Assembly: GCA_027604505.1 (NCBI GenBank) | Contig: JADIIX010000003.1 | Span: forward strand, 306,176 to 370,175 | DNA length: 64,000 bases | Direction: 5' to 3' | Source: Gonapodya sp. JEL0774 | Lineage: Eukaryota > Monoblepharomycota > Monoblepharidomycetes > Monoblepharidales > Gonapodyaceae | Shown here: positions 11,731 through 22,654 of the stretch, piece by piece | Numbering within the stretch: position 1 is the first letter of the stretch | Layout: every line of letters begins with the position of its first letter | Translations under genes and position numbers: made by a program | The notes under the pieces: generated by a model | The model's input: only the letters and a program-made list of their open reading frames with translations | What the model was told of the DNA's origin: nothing | Databases searched by the model: none

Positions 11731-13492
11731 ATGGCCTCCGCGCTCAAGAGCTTCATCTCCTACCCCGCAACTCACGATTTTCCGATCCAGAACATTCCCT
11801 TTGGTGTGATCTCGACGAAAGATGATGTAAGATTTCTCTTTTTGCCATTTTGTATGCCATCCCGTCAGACTCTGAGTCAATTCGCTCAGCCGAACCCTCG
11901 GCCAGCAACCATTATCGGAGATTTTGCGGTGGATCTCAAAGCCGTCGCTAATGCTGGGTTGTTTGATGGCCCACTTCTCTCGAGCAAAGCCAAGGATGTG
12001 TTTTCCAAGGTCGGTTGGAGCTTGTGTTCGTCCTCAGAATTAGCCCAACAATTGAGGATCGCCAAAACTTTGACAGACAACTCTGAATGCTTTCATGGCG
12101 CTCGGGAGACCATCGTGGAGGGAAGCGCGATCGAAATTGCAGAGGTGAGCGGTAGAAGTAATGTCTCGGAACTATTTTTTCATCCCGGCCTGACCAAAAC
12201 TTGCAGTCTTCTCTCTGATTCCAACCCCACACTTCGCGATTCCGCCGAGCTGCGTGCCAAGATCTTCATCAGCGCCAAAGATGCCATTGTGCACCTTCCT
12301 GGTGACATTCCCGATTACACTGACTTTTACGCCGGACGGAACCACGCCACCAATGTTGGAATAATGTTCAGGGGAAAGGACAACGCGTTGCAACCGAACT
12401 GGTTAGTTACATCTTCTGATGATGGTTGGCGACAGGGCCGTACCGACTGTTTATTCGTCTTAGGGTTCATCTCCCGGTTGGCTATCACGGGCGGTCTTCG
12501 TCAGTCGTCCCATCGGGCACTCCTGTTGTCAGGCCTCGTGGTCAGCGTCGACCAGATGCCACGAAGCCGCCCGTTTTTGGCCAATGTATGAGGCTGGACA
12601 TCGAACTAGAGCTGGGTTTCTTTGTCGGGCCGGGATCCAACATGGGCGACAGTATCAGCATGAGTGACGCAGACGAGCACATTTTCGGTGTTGTTTTGTT
12701 GAACGACTGGAGCGCGCGTGATATCCAAAGTGAGCCTTTGTCGTGATACAATACTTCAATTGTTTGTAGTTGGCAACTTTCACTATCACCTTAAGGCTGG
12801 GAGTACGTTCCGCTTGGTCCCTTCTTGGCCAAAAACTTTGCCACCACTATCTCACCTTGGGTTGTGTCGCTTGTAACTGTCCTGGAGTTATTTTTTTCCG
12901 GTTCGCTACATGCCCTCTTATCCCACTTTACTTCTCGAAGGACGCTCTTGCCGAGTTCGCCGCCAAGGTACCACCTCAAGAACCCGAAGTATTGCCTTAC
13001 CTCAAAGATACCAGTGCCACTTCTGGGATATATGACATCAACCTGGAGGTTGATCTTAAACGTGAGCATAGTATATTATTGGCCTTGTTCAGGTCTGCAT
13101 TCAGAGTCAACTCACGGAGTTCATCAATTATGGCAGCTGCCGGTGCCCAAAAGTATCAGACCGTTTCTAAGACCTCGTCCAAGTACCTGTACTGGTCGTT
13201 CCGTCAGATGCTCGCCCACCACACCATCGGAGGATGTCCTATGAGGCCCGGTGATATGCTCGGGAGCGGCACAATTAGTGGCGAGACGGCAGAGTCTTTT
13301 GGATCTTTCTTGGAGATGAGCTGGAACGGCACAAAACCGCTGGAAGTTCCCACTGACGATGGTAAAGGAGTCGTCAAGCGCTCTTTCCTCGAAGATGGTG
13401 ATGAGATCAACTTGCGTGGTTTCGCTGAGGGCAATGGTTTCCGAATTGGTTTCGGAGACTGCAAGGGTGTTATTCTACCTGCACGACAATAG
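11731..13492 (+). CDS. FAH: Fumarylacetoacetase (tyrosine catabolism)
   Basis: Catalyses the last step of tyrosine and phenylalanine breakdown, hydrolysing fumarylacetoacetate to fumarate and acetoacetate. The start [20 protein letters not shown] is followed by IPFGVIST, the conserved SH3-like N-terminal domain. After the next introns come [26 protein letters not shown], and [16 protein letters not shown], the catalytic segment with the metal-ligand Asp and conserved His. Then [14 protein letters not shown], the metal-ligand ELELGFFVG, and [12 protein letters not shown] with another metal-binding Asp. The exons [40 protein letters not shown] and [16 protein letters not shown] follow in the family order. 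The C-terminal [12 protein letters not shown] and [18 protein letters not shown] complete a full-length protein ending at 13492. Introns are 50-120 nt. All expected landmarks are intact, so it should be active in the cytosol. Confidence 0.93.
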
Positions 13493-13662
13493 GCGGTTCG
13501 TTGCAATTTCGCGCAAAGTGATGGGTTATTGTAAATGGGCCCAAGTGGAATTATTCCGTTATATCTACAAAAAGCATTTGCCAATGAATCACATTATTGA
13601 ACGGACATTAGTAATGCTACTGTGTGGCAACTCGGTCATTCAATTGCCACCGCGCCTTGGCG

Positions 13663-15464
13663 TCACTGTTGGTCGGTGGTCTAATCAGACAAAGTAGGAT
13701 CCGTGCATTAAGCATTGAAGAAGTACGAGCACACGTTACATCGAAGTGGAGCGGTTGAGTAAATTTTTTCGAATTCACCTTGAAATGGTCTTCATCGATT
13801 GTTGAATAGAGATGCCCTTCGTTGATCAGAAATTCAGTTTCCCTCCTAGAAAAGTCCAAGAGCAGGCGGGCTCAAAATCAAAAGAACTCAGCGAATTCAA
13901 TCGAGGCACATACCTAACATCTTGTTCGGTCGCAGTTCCTCTGCATGCTGACAAGATTGTCCACACATTCACTCCTTCATTTGAAGTGTCCCTCTTCACC
14001 GTTCTGAGAATAATGGCCTGGAGAGGAGTGAAATCGCCCTGCGGATCAACCGCCGGTAACTGGGGCGGGTAGTGATGTTGTTGGTGCATTCCCATGCCAC
14101 CCATACCCATTCCTCCGCCCATTCCCATACCACCCCCCATCCCCATCCCCATCCCTCCTCCAAGACCACCATACATGCCCATTTCAGATTCTCCACCCAT
14201 TCGCGTGGCGGCTCCATTCGCTGTAGGGAGTGCTCCCTTTGTGAGGTAAAGGTGAACCGCCATGGCTTCCAAGTTGTGGAAAGTGATCTCGTCCGGGTCC
14301 TCCACAGGTCTGACAGAAAATGCAACCAAAGACTTCTTGTTGTTGAAGGATCGGAAATGGCCAACGATTCGACAGTAGGTGTTGGGACTGTTTCGAGTTG
14401 AGGAAGCATTGCAACAATATTAGGATGTTCAATAAGAACAACAATCTCCCGAGCTGCGAATAAAACGAATGTTGTCTTTTCCTCCATGTGATTCAGATGG
14501 TATCCAGATTCTTCACCACCATCGTGGAACTCTAAACCATTCAAGAGCCCTTATCCGAAAACAACAAAGGTTCCGCGCGGCTTTGAACACATACTCACAC
14601 AAGCTTTGCCCGTCGCCTCGCCATCCAGTCACCCTCTCCACCGTCCAACCACCACCTGACCTCCACCTCCCCTGTTCCGTCCTCGACCCTGTAGGTCACA
14701 TTAGTACTCTGTTCCTGCACGTCCAAAATCCTCGCCACGAACGTAACCTGAGAAAGTTCGGCACCATCGAGCCGGAAGGGCTGGTCGGGGATGGGTTGTG
14801 TGGCCGCGAGGAGGTGGCGAATGGTGAGGGGACGGAGGGTTTGGGATTGCAGGGGACCGCGCTGCAGTGGTAATGGAGTGGGAACAGGATTGGTGGCGAT
14901 GAAAACATCACAGGCTCCAAGAGTGTGAAATAAGAGCAAGGGTTTCAAGAATGGGAGATGCGGTTCCACTTTTCGACGGTCCCACATCGACTCCGCAGAC
15001 TTGCAAGCTCATGGCTGTCTTGACTTCTCCCGCGTTTCTCGATATCCAAAGCCTCACCAGCCTCGATTCCTCTGGACTCAGAATCTCACCGGTGTCCTCA
15101 ACAGTCTCATCTCATGTTAGCCCCACGTAAATGAGCCTCTGTCCCACATACTCACCCTACCACCCCCTCTCCCCTTCCCATCTCCCGCAGGACTCATTCC
15201 ATCCCCTCCATTCGGCGAAAATGCACCACCACTTCCACCGCCACCTCCGGGCATGAATCCACCACCCATTCCCATACCACCCATGCCCATACCGCCCCCC
15301 ATGCCCATGCCACCCATGCTCATTCCACCACCTAAGCCACCATAATTACTGGATCCGTACGAGTTGTAGGGGCCTTTGCGGGGAAAGGTGAGAGGATAAT
15401 AGGGCAAGGGTGGTCATAGTTTCGAGAGATGATTTGGACGCCGGAGGGATTGAGAAGAAGACAT
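13663..15464 (-). CDS. RFA2: Replication protein A 32 kDa subunit (RPA2)
   Basis: The middle subunit of the single-stranded-DNA-binding trimer RPA, used in replication and repair. Exon order on the minus strand: a serine-rich start (MSSSQSL near 15464), a Gly/Met-rich N-terminal segment, then LRPLTIRHLLAATQ and the OB fold (VTFVARILDVQEQSTNVTY, VEDGTGEVEVRWW). Next come NTYCRIVGHFRSFNNKKSL, VAFSVRPVEDPDEITFHNLE and a second Gly/Met-rich linker. The C-terminal winged helix follows (FTPLQAIILRTVKRD, INEGHLYSTIDEDHFK). A last mini-exon adds TTDQQ and a stop complementary to 13663-13665, matching the usual end of RPA2 proteins. The first intron donor is not canonical, so the exact N-terminus is uncertain. 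The two methionine-glycine blocks are unusual. Convergent with fumarylacetoacetase and tandem with the oxidoreductase gene upstream. Confidence 0.88.
14090..14165. repeat. Gly/Met-coding degenerate repeat in RPA2 linker
   Basis: A run of CCCAT-containing units on the + strand that reads on the minus strand as alternating GMGMGG-type residues. It lies between the OB fold and the winged helix of RPA2. A closely similar block occurs in the N-terminal segment of the same gene. Confidence 0.75.
15237..15340. repeat. Gly/Met-coding degenerate repeat in RPA2 N-terminus
   Basis: The second and longer block of the same CCCAT(A/G)CC-type units, coding on the minus strand for Gly/Met-rich sequence before the OB fold. 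This is where the phosphorylated, flexible N-terminus lies in other RPA2 proteins. Confidence 0.75.
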
Positions 15465-15672
15465 GGTGGCACAACAAGAAGATTAGATGGTGCTAATATG
15501 GGGAGCGGACATTGCCGGTCGAAAACTGACCGGCCATCATTGTGAAAATGTTCACGTTGAATTGACCTGCACGTTGTGGGCTTCGCTTTTTCCCAAGCCG
15601 AAGTGCCCGTGCACATAAAATATGAAACTGCAATCATTTCGTCATTATCTTCCAAACTCTCAACTGGTCTGA

Positions 15673-17314
15673 TTACAACTTGGCCGTCTCGCCTCCAAGT
15701 TTCACCAGTGTCCTCCCGCTTGTGGTGGCTTTAATCATCTCACCGCAGACCTCCTCTACACCCTCCAACTCCACCACTTTAATCATCTTCAAAATAGCGT
15801 CCCGAGGTAAATCACGCGCCAGTCGGTCCCATACAACTTGTCGTCGGGGTTGAGGGCACATGACCGAGTCGATGCCGAGAAGGTTCACGCCGCGGAGGAC
15901 TGCGATGGGACGCGGGGGTAACGTGTGAGACGTTGTTCAGGAACCAACGAAACCAGCCAGTACAAAGAACGGGTGCACTCACTGAATGGAAACACACTCC
16001 CTTTAATCTCGTTACCCCCTGCCATTCCACACGCTGCCACACTCCCTCCATACTTGGTCTGCGCCACGACATTGGCCAAAACATTGCCCCCAACTGTATC
16101 CACCGCGCCTGCCCACTTCTCCCCATCAAGTGCCTTGGCCGGACCCGACAGAGTCGCTCGATCGAGCGTCGAAGACGCACCGAGGGACTTCAAGTATGTT
16201 TCGGTGGCACCGGTGGTCTTCCCTGTGAGGGCGGTAACGGTGTAGCCGAGCTTGGCCAAGATGGCGATGGCCACAGAGCCGACGCCACCGGTGGCACCGG
16301 TGACGAGGACTGGCCCAGAGGCAGGGGTCACACCATGTTCTTCGAGGGCGAGGACGCACTGACACGGTTGAATGGTGTTTGAGGACACAAAATAAGATTG
16401 GGCGATCACGCAAGATGGAGACGAGGATGGAAACGCACCTGCATCGCTGTAAACCCAGCAGTGCCAATTGCCATACATTCTTTTTGCGTGAGTGTCGGAG
16501 GTTTGGCAACCAGGTACTCCGCTTTGACGCGGGCAAACTGAGAAAAAGGAGCCCCACAGTGTGAAAGATGTGTGAACGTCTGAAGTGGCCCCACAATCGC
16601 TGAGAGGTACTTTCGTCCCACCTCTGCCAATCCGCCCCAGGCCTTCTCTGCTCCGACCCCGAATCCAGTGAGCACAACCTCATCCCCCTGTTTCCATTTC
16701 CCATCGGCTTGCACGACTGTCCCCGCAAAATCGATTCCAGGAATGAATGGGAAAGCGCGGATTATGCGGCCAGAGTTGGTGATTGCGAGGGCATCCTTGG
16801 ATGAGTGTAAATTGGATAAGACAGGGAGGTTGGCCGGCGGGAGCGAGGATCATCACAGAAAATCGGCAGTTTCATGTATAGGGCGATTGAGCGGTGTGGT
16901 GTGTAACAACAGCGGATCACGTGGTTCTCTGACCTCAATCGGAATCGGACAAACCGGATTCGATGTCTGACACCGAGTATTAATGTCTAATGTCGTGTAA
17001 GCATTTTCTTTCCATCGCGACTGATGTTGACGGGTTCCGATGGTCTAGAGATAGCAGAGTTTGATTCCGATCCTTCGTCGCTCCCATCCTGCACGTACTG
17101 CTTTCCTCCTGAACGAGCGATTCCGTCCTCAAATGCTTTATCTCACCTTGTAATTCAAACCGGACCATCCAACTTTCACAATAACTTCTCCATCCTGTTT
17201 TCGCAAGTCTCCCACAGTGAGTTTCTTGACCGCAGCGCGCACAGTCTTGCCCTTATCAGACGAGTCCAGGATGAGCGCCCGCATGGGGGTAGATGTCGAC
17301 TGTGGTAAAGACAT
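15673..17314 (-). CDS. AcuI/YhdH-type zinc-free MDR oxidoreductase (acrylyl-CoA reductase-like)
   Basis: A medium-chain dehydrogenase/reductase of the AcuI/YhdH group. Bacterial members reduce acrylyl-CoA to propionyl-CoA with NADPH, and several are annotated as quinone oxidoreductases. Exon 1 (MSLPQSTSTPMRALILDSSD) leads to VIVKVGWSGLNYKDALAIT, then FIPGIDFAGTVVQADGKW and GDEVVLTGFGVG, which match the family's PGID(F/L)AG and WG-containing segments (EKAWGGLAEVGR). The NADP fold shows VLVTGATGGVGSVAIAIL, then LGYTVTALTGK. Downstream are DTVGGNVLANVVAQTKYGG and SVAACGMAGG. The final exon gives VNLLGIDSVMCPQPRRQVVW and the C-terminus GRTLVKLGGETAKL. No zinc-binding cysteine cluster is seen, as expected. 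Start chosen at the M before SLPQ, close to the fold. Tandem upstream of RPA2. The physiological substrate in fungi is unknown. Confidence 0.88.
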
Positions 17315-17885
17315 TGTGGAGTTGTGGTGGAGAAATGGGTTGAAAGGGATGGGAAGTGTGTGGGGCGTCCTCAAGAACAGACGTATCCCGTTCTCAAAAA
17401 CTAAATTCGGAATAGTCGAGACCGTTCAGCCGCGAGAGAATCAGGTAGTTTTTTTTGGGAGGTGGATAAAAAAGACGTGTTACCGGCGACGACAGCTCAG
17501 TGATACGGCATATGATGGAGCTCAGTCTGGCTGTGTCGACATTCAACTCGGCAAACTTACTTTGTATTCTGGAGTTGGCAATGAGAGGGGAGACGATGAG
17601 GACACCCACACGAGCCTTGGCTAGCATATGGTGATTTGCGAGTTCAAGACTGGGGAGCGGTGACTCAGTGCTGGGAACTTGTCAGAAGGACACCTCCGTA
17701 TATATTGCGGAGCATTTCTCAGTCTCCCACTTTCTCCGAAATCTTCCCTTCCCCCGCATTACTCTGTGATCGAAGTATTTTGCGATTTTGTACCGATTCA
17801 TGTGAGAATCTCTCATGACTTCAGTTTTACGTCATCCTGAGACATCCTCTAGCCCCTCTCCACCGTCGCTCCGAATCTCACAATC
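17315..17885. other. Divergent intergenic region
   Basis: About 570 bp between the start of the oxidoreductase gene (-) and the start of the SDR-like gene (+). No coding support. Presumably two promoters. Confidence 0.5.
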
Positions 17886-18617
17886 ATGTGCAACAGCAAC
17901 AAAATTATCATTGTCGCAGGCTATGGCCCCGGAATCTCGCGATCAGTTGCCATTAAGTTTGGAAAGCAAGGCTACAAAGTCGCACTGGATTCTCGAACCC
18001 AGTCTCGCCTCGACGATGTTGCAAAGGAACTCTCCTCGGAACACCAACTCGACGTCAAAGGATTTGCAATTGATCTGGCTGACCCTGTGAAGACGGTCGC
18101 CGGTATTTCCACCATCCGCGATGCCTTTGGACCAGACGCAAAGATCAAGATTCTTCAATGGAACGTGTACAGTAGTAACAACAACAACGGGCGCCAGTTT
18201 GCGGAGGCGAGCCTGGCTGGGATGGTCGAGGAGTACAACCTTTTGGTGGGATCTCTTTGGCTCGCAATCCAGGCGATCACTGACGACCTGGAGGAGATGA
18301 AGGGAGCTGTGCTGGTGACTAGCGGCGGGCTGTCACTCTATAGCGAACGCTGCCTAAACGCTGCAGTTAGGTGGGGCTCATTCATGCCCTTAGTCGCGAA
18401 GGCAGCAGAGTGGAAACTGGTCCAGCTCGCCCACGTTGCGCTAGAGCCCAAGGGGATCTATGTAGGGGAGGTTGTGGTGAGGGACATTGCAATGAATAGT
18501 GCTGTGACCAAAACAAAAGAAGCAGGCACGGTGCATCCTGATGATATTGCCGATCTGTTTGTAGCGATCGAGAAGAAGCGTGATACGGTGGTTGCTGAGA
18601 TCGGGAGCACTTTCTAA
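17886..18617 (+). CDS. Short-chain dehydrogenase/reductase-like protein lacking the usual catalytic tyrosine
   Basis: An intronless 243-residue Rossmann-fold protein of the SDR superfamily. The N-terminus IIIVAGYGPGISRSVAIKFG carries a nucleotide-binding glycine motif (GxxPGIS instead of TGxxxGIG). KVALDSRTQSRLDD and VKGFAIDLADP fit the following beta strands. The segment LVTSGGLSLYS is where the catalytic serine is expected. The following helix reads FMPLVAKAAEWKLVQLAHVA. The lysine of YxxxK may be kept in VAKAA, but the position four residues before it is Pro, not Tyr. The C-terminus resembles that of bacterial SDR-like proteins of unknown function (VHPDDIADLFVAIEKKRD). It may be a divergent reductase, a binding protein or an enzyme with another mechanism. 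Lack of introns in an intron-rich neighbourhood could hint at horizontal acquisition, though other intronless genes occur here. Confidence 0.75.
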   Translation: MCNSNKIIIVAGYGPGISRSVAIKFGKQGYKVALDSRTQSRLDDVAKELSSEHQLDVKGFAIDLADPVKTVAGISTIRDAFGPDAKIKILQWNVYSSNNNNGRQFAEASLAGMVEEYNLLVGSLWLAIQAITDDLEEMKGAVLVTSGGLSLYSERCLNAAVRWGSFMPLVAKAAEWKLVQLAHVALEPKGIYVGEVVVRDIAMNSAVTKTKEAGTVHPDDIADLFVAIEKKRDTVVAEIGSTF

Positions 18618-19105
18618 GATGTAAAGAATTCCTATCATTATGTTTATTATTCACACAAACAGTGCTTCATCATGCCGTTTTGAGGATAATACGTCTGGAA
18701 AACAGCAACGTTCTCAGCCGGAATGGCAATGGTGTGTGAGGAGTGAGTGAGGGCGATCGGGGGGCGGGAATGGGGACTGTATCTTCGCGGAAGATTGGTT
18801 GAGGTCGCCAGAGATCTCGGAACGTTTGGCTGTGCGATGGAATATTTATGGTGAGATACAGAATCTCCTGGAAGTAAATACTTGTCGTATGATCACTCAA
18901 TTTAAGATCATATCCGATCGGTGCAGCCAGGTTGTGATGGGAATGGCCGTGAGGAGAACCCATCTCGAATCCTTAGTTTGACGAACGGGAGTCCCACGAA
19001 TGCAGTGGAACTCTTCCTCAACGGAATTGTAAGTTCACTTTGCTACATCAACGTTACTACTATAAGCATGCAAATTGGTCAACTGCACGAATCAAGTTTA
19101 TGACC
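18618..19105. other. Convergent intergenic region
   Basis: Lies between the 3' ends of the SDR-like gene and the F-box gene. Only short spurious frames. Nothing recognisable. Confidence 0.5.
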
Positions 19106-20455
19106 TCAAGACCTAGATTGTTTCCGAGGACCCACGTCACCTTTTACAAACCCTTTCCCGGTTTCATTTGCTACAGCTCTTATTGCCGCAACCACTTTCA
19201 TGCTCCATGCGGCCTCTTGACCCTCACCAAATCGTACGCCATCTGTGTGAACTTCGATGCACTTTGCAGGAATGGACGCCGCGACATCACACCACACGTT
19301 TAGCTCGGTCTGTTCCCCGCGCGGTGAGCGCCCATCCCTGTACACGTGGAGCTCTACACACCGAATTCCGTGAGGAAAAAGTAATTGCAGGCATTGATTA
19401 AAACCTGTGAGTTGGTCCCCAACAGGGACGTCGGCCAATGAAGGAAGGCTGGACGCATCCAGCTGCAGAACAAGCGTGATGTCCTCGCGTGGGTAGACCG
19501 GTAGTTCATGTGCACGCTGGGACAAGAAGACCCATGCGTCGTCTAGGGGACGAAACATGCCCAACCGATTTAGGTTTGGGAACAAGGCAAAGTCGCCTTC
19601 TAGGAAGGTCAGGAGCAAGTCCGGCGGAGTGACCCCGCCAGAGCGGTTGTAAGGGGCAAGGAAGACTGACAATTGCGACGCCTGCGTGAGCATTGAAGGG
19701 GAGAGCGAGTCCGCCGGGTGGGGAAGGGATCGGCGAAGGCCGGCAACGGAAAAATGGAGACGGCGGAGGTTGGGAAACACCTCGAGCAAGGTCACAAGCT
19801 CCTCGCTCAGTGTTGACAAACTGTGGTACGGCTTGACGTACACGCCACGGATGGTCGCAGCCGCTTCACGAAGGCCGTCGTGGTCGGTTTCCTGTAATTG
19901 TTCAGCGCCTGATTGGTAGGTCCTGTGTAGGCTCCTAATTTGATGCATTGTGAGGGACACGTGCTCTCGCATCACAAAGAGCACACAACGAATCGTTGTT
20001 GGGTTGTAGGACGGCGATATGTCGACCGACTGCACACGCGGGAGTACACGGTAACCGATTAGAGACGATAGCACAGAGGACAGCACTTGGTGGACGCTGT
20101 TGGATGTAAAGTGCTGAGATGGCTGGGCGACCACACTTCCGGCCACGGTCGCCCGTCCTGTGGACCCCCCCACGTCACAGTCGTGCAGTAACCGGAACTT
20201 CTCGTGAAGAATGTGGGTCACGTCGTACGAGGTGGGGAGTTGCCACGCATGTGACGTCTCATGCACGTCCACGGCTTTGAGCACTAGGTGCACGTCAATA
20301 AGGACACCGGTTGGGCCGAGAAAATCGAGCGCAAGTCGGCGCCATTGTCGCGATACGAGCGGGACTGAGGCGAGGAATGATGCCGGGTGGCAAAATGTGA
20401 AGACATGGGAAAGAAGCTCCGGGGGTAAAGAGAGCATCGGCATGGCGGGGATCAT
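19106..20455 (-). CDS. F-box domain protein
   Basis: A 449-residue intronless protein. The N-terminus holds an F-box: LSLPPELLSHVFTFCHPASF then LVSRQWRRLALDFLGP, with the LPxELL start and the LV..W..LA pattern. F-box proteins link substrates to SCF ubiquitin ligases through Skp1. The remainder contains leucine-rich stretches such as FPNLRRLHFSVAGLRRSL and FPNLNRLGMFRP that could form irregular leucine-rich repeats, as in many fungal F-box proteins, but no clear domain. The start at MIPAMPMLSLPPE is preferred to an in-frame extension upstream, since it lies a few residues before the F-box and the upstream part has no protein-like character. The substrate is unknown. Confidence 0.75.
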   Translation of the reverse strand: MIPAMPMLSLPPELLSHVFTFCHPASFLASVPLVSRQWRRLALDFLGPTGVLIDVHLVLKAVDVHETSHAWQLPTSYDVTHILHEKFRLLHDCDVGGSTGRATVAGSVVAQPSQHFTSNSVHQVLSSVLSSLIGYRVLPRVQSVDISPSYNPTTIRCVLFVMREHVSLTMHQIRSLHRTYQSGAEQLQETDHDGLREAAATIRGVYVKPYHSLSTLSEELVTLLEVFPNLRRLHFSVAGLRRSLPHPADSLSPSMLTQASQLSVFLAPYNRSGGVTPPDLLLTFLEGDFALFPNLNRLGMFRPLDDAWVFLSQRAHELPVYPREDITLVLQLDASSLPSLADVPVGDQLTGFNQCLQLLFPHGIRCVELHVYRDGRSPRGEQTELNVWCDVAASIPAKCIEVHTDGVRFGEGQEAAWSMKVVAAIRAVANETGKGFVKGDVGPRKQSRS

Positions 20456-21010
20456 GGTGTGTGGTGAAGTGGGTGAATTTATGCTGTGGCCACCAGCAAG
20501 GACGGATTGGTTTCTTTCTAGCAATAAGTTCGACAAACACTGATAACAATGTACTAATAGATGTTTTGGAACGGCGGACGAGGGGAACACGCCTTGGCTG
20601 CTGTGGTCCGAGTACAGTTCTTCAACTCCCTTAGTATGCGTTCTTGAGAAAGGGGTGGCGGAGAAGCAGTAGTAAAAGACAAGAAGGATCACGTCACGCG
20701 TCAGTCCTTTGGAGCTGTGCGTTTCAAGCACTCACCAGATGTGGGCGGGGGCTCCAATTTGTGTTCGTGCAGATGTGCAGTGGAAACAGCCGTTCAGCCG
20801 GTTTTCAGCCACTTTCTTGCCACCGCGAGCTTCAACCCGTCTGTCAAATCGTTTCTACACATCCGCTACGGTTCTGTCTTCATCACGTCATCAGTTGCAA
20901 GCGCAATCACGGGATTTTTCTGACATTGCCGCTCTGGGCTTTCCTGTTGGCATTCCTCGTCCCACCTCATATCCCTCAATACGTCGTTCCTTCCCCCAAC
21001 TTCCACAACA
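20456..21010. other. Divergent intergenic region
   Basis: About 555 bp between the starts of the F-box gene (-) and the elongase gene (+). No gene is supported. The part just before 21011 is pyrimidine-rich (TTCCTTCCCCCAACTTCCACAACA), like a strong fungal promoter or leader. Confidence 0.45.
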
Positions 21011-22347
21011 ATGTCGCTCTTTTTTAATCCTGCGTACCTCAAACTCTCTCCTCACCTCAACTCCGCTTCCAAAGCCCTCTTTGGGGTCTCTCCCGCCGAC
21101 TTCCACTACGAGACTGGCGTGACGCCCCTCTCCACATGGCCCGTCGTCATCGCTGGCACGATTGGATACCTGGCAACTGTCTTTGGAGGACAATACTTGA
21201 TGAAGAATCGCGAGGCGATGAAGCTCAACAACCTGTTTCTGATCCACAACGTGATCCTTGTGATCCTGAGCGGCGGTCTGCTCTGGCTCTACCTGGAGGA
21301 GCTTCTTCCTTTGCTTTGGGAGAAGGGCCTTTACTTTACAATGTGCGATGGTGCTGCCTACACGCAGCAGATGGAGTTCATTTACTATGTCAACTACATC
21401 AGTGCGTTGTTCCTGTTTCCGAAGTCCATGTGATCCCATGTGATGATGGTGTTTTTTTTCACTCAAATGCTTCCCAACACTCTCAGTTAAATGGGTTGAG
21501 TTTGTTGACACGTGGTTCCTTGTCGCCAAGAAGAAGAAGCTGGGTGTGTCTCCCCTGATCAATTCGAATCCTCTTCTTCACCTGGTACTCACCCTGCCAT
21601 CTCACCCACCCAAATTCATCCCATTCAAAATCTAACCCTCACTCATTTCTTGTAAACTCTTCAAATCCACCAGAATTCCTGCACGTCTACCATCACGCCC
21701 TCACCATGGTCCTGTGTCACGCCGAGCAGGAGGGCCGTGTCGTCATGTCATGGATCGTCATCACCCTCAACTTGTTCGTACATGTCATCATGTACACGTA
21801 CTATGGTTTGTTTCTCCACGGAAATATTTTCGTTGTGTGCTCGCAATTCTCATACTCGGGTTTGCCAAATTTGTTCTACCAGCCCTCACCGCGCTCAAAA
21901 TCCACCCGTGGTGGAAGAAATGTAAATCCTTCTGTCGTACTATCATTTTCTTATCTGCAACTCTAATTTCATTGTCTCGTCCGGCTGCCCCCCCTGCCGT
22001 TGGCGTCCTCCACGTTCATGACAAATCCCTTCTCTCACCCCAACGCAGACGTCACGACCCTCCAAATCACCCAATTCATTATCGACCTCGGCTTCTGCTA
22101 CTCCAACACCTGGACCCACTTCGCCTTTAACTACGCTCCCCACCTCCCCAACTATGGGCCTTGTTCGGCCACTGACTTTGGAGCCATCTTTGGCTGCGGT
22201 CTCTTGTCGACATACCTCTACCTCTTTGTGGAGTTTTTCCAAAAGACGTACGCGAAGTTCAAGGCCGGCAAGGAGAAGGCAAAGGTGGAGGGAAAGGCAA
22301 ATGGGGCGTCCAACGGGCACGCAGTGGAACCAAAGAAGACCAAGTGA
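21011..22347 (+). CDS. Fatty-acid elongase (ELO/GNS1 family)
   Basis: The condensing enzyme of the ER microsomal elongation cycle, joining malonyl-CoA to long-chain acyl-CoA. Five exons join in phase. Exon 1 runs from MSLFFNPAYLKLSPHLNS to MEFIYYVNYI. The next gives KWVEFVDTWFLVAKKKK, the family (D/E)T(v)FxxxRKK-type motif. Then comes the histidine box FLHVYHHALTMVL, the proposed catalytic site. After it NLFVHVIMYTYY splices to ALTALKIHPWWKK, and that to YVTTLQITQFIIDLGFCYS. This is the diagnostic ELO HxxMYxYY ... WWKK(Y)xTxxQ(I/L)xQF series. The C-terminus is lysine-rich (EPKKTK), a likely ER-retention type tail. Several hydrophobic helices are evident. Chain-length specificity cannot be told from sequence alone. 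Convergent with the NAD-isocitrate dehydrogenase gene. Confidence 0.93.
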
Positions 22348-22654
22348 TGTGATGGTTTTGTCAGGCGGTATGAAGGAGTGTGCTTGTGGGAGCGTGAGAG
22401 TGGGACACTGTCATATCTGTTCAAAACGGGAGACGGACAACGCATTTGCAACGGACTATCGGCTTGTTCACATACAATTGCAGTAGAATCAAGCCATGTA
22501 TCTATCCAACGTACTTTCCAACGTGATGAATCCCCCCTCCGCTAGCGTTCTCAGTCTCGTGGTACACCACTTCCACAGACCCGTCACACACAGTCTGCTC
22601 TTACCCTTTGCCCCCAGTGACATTGGCAATACTACTCAAGTCATTGAGGTTCAC
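22348..22654. other. Convergent intergenic region
   Basis: About 300 bp between the 3' ends of the elongase and isocitrate dehydrogenase genes. It holds the two 3' UTRs and nothing else recognisable. Confidence 0.5.

Noticed and set aside
13617-13859. RPA2 C-terminus read straight through to 13617
   Set aside because: A GTGAAT donor after DHFK and a GATTAG acceptor give DHFK-TTDQQ and stop, which matches the usual RPA2 end better than the unrelated read-through tail.
14072-15340. CCCAT-rich repeats as a possible CRISPR or satellite array
   Set aside because: Units are degenerate, have no spacers, lie within RPA2 exons and encode Gly/Met-rich protein in frame.
9720-18617. Fumarylacetoacetase, hydrolase, MDR and SDR genes as a secondary-metabolite or degradation cluster
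   Set aside because: No synthase, transporter set or regulator is present, housekeeping genes are interspersed, and the enzymes belong to separate pathways.
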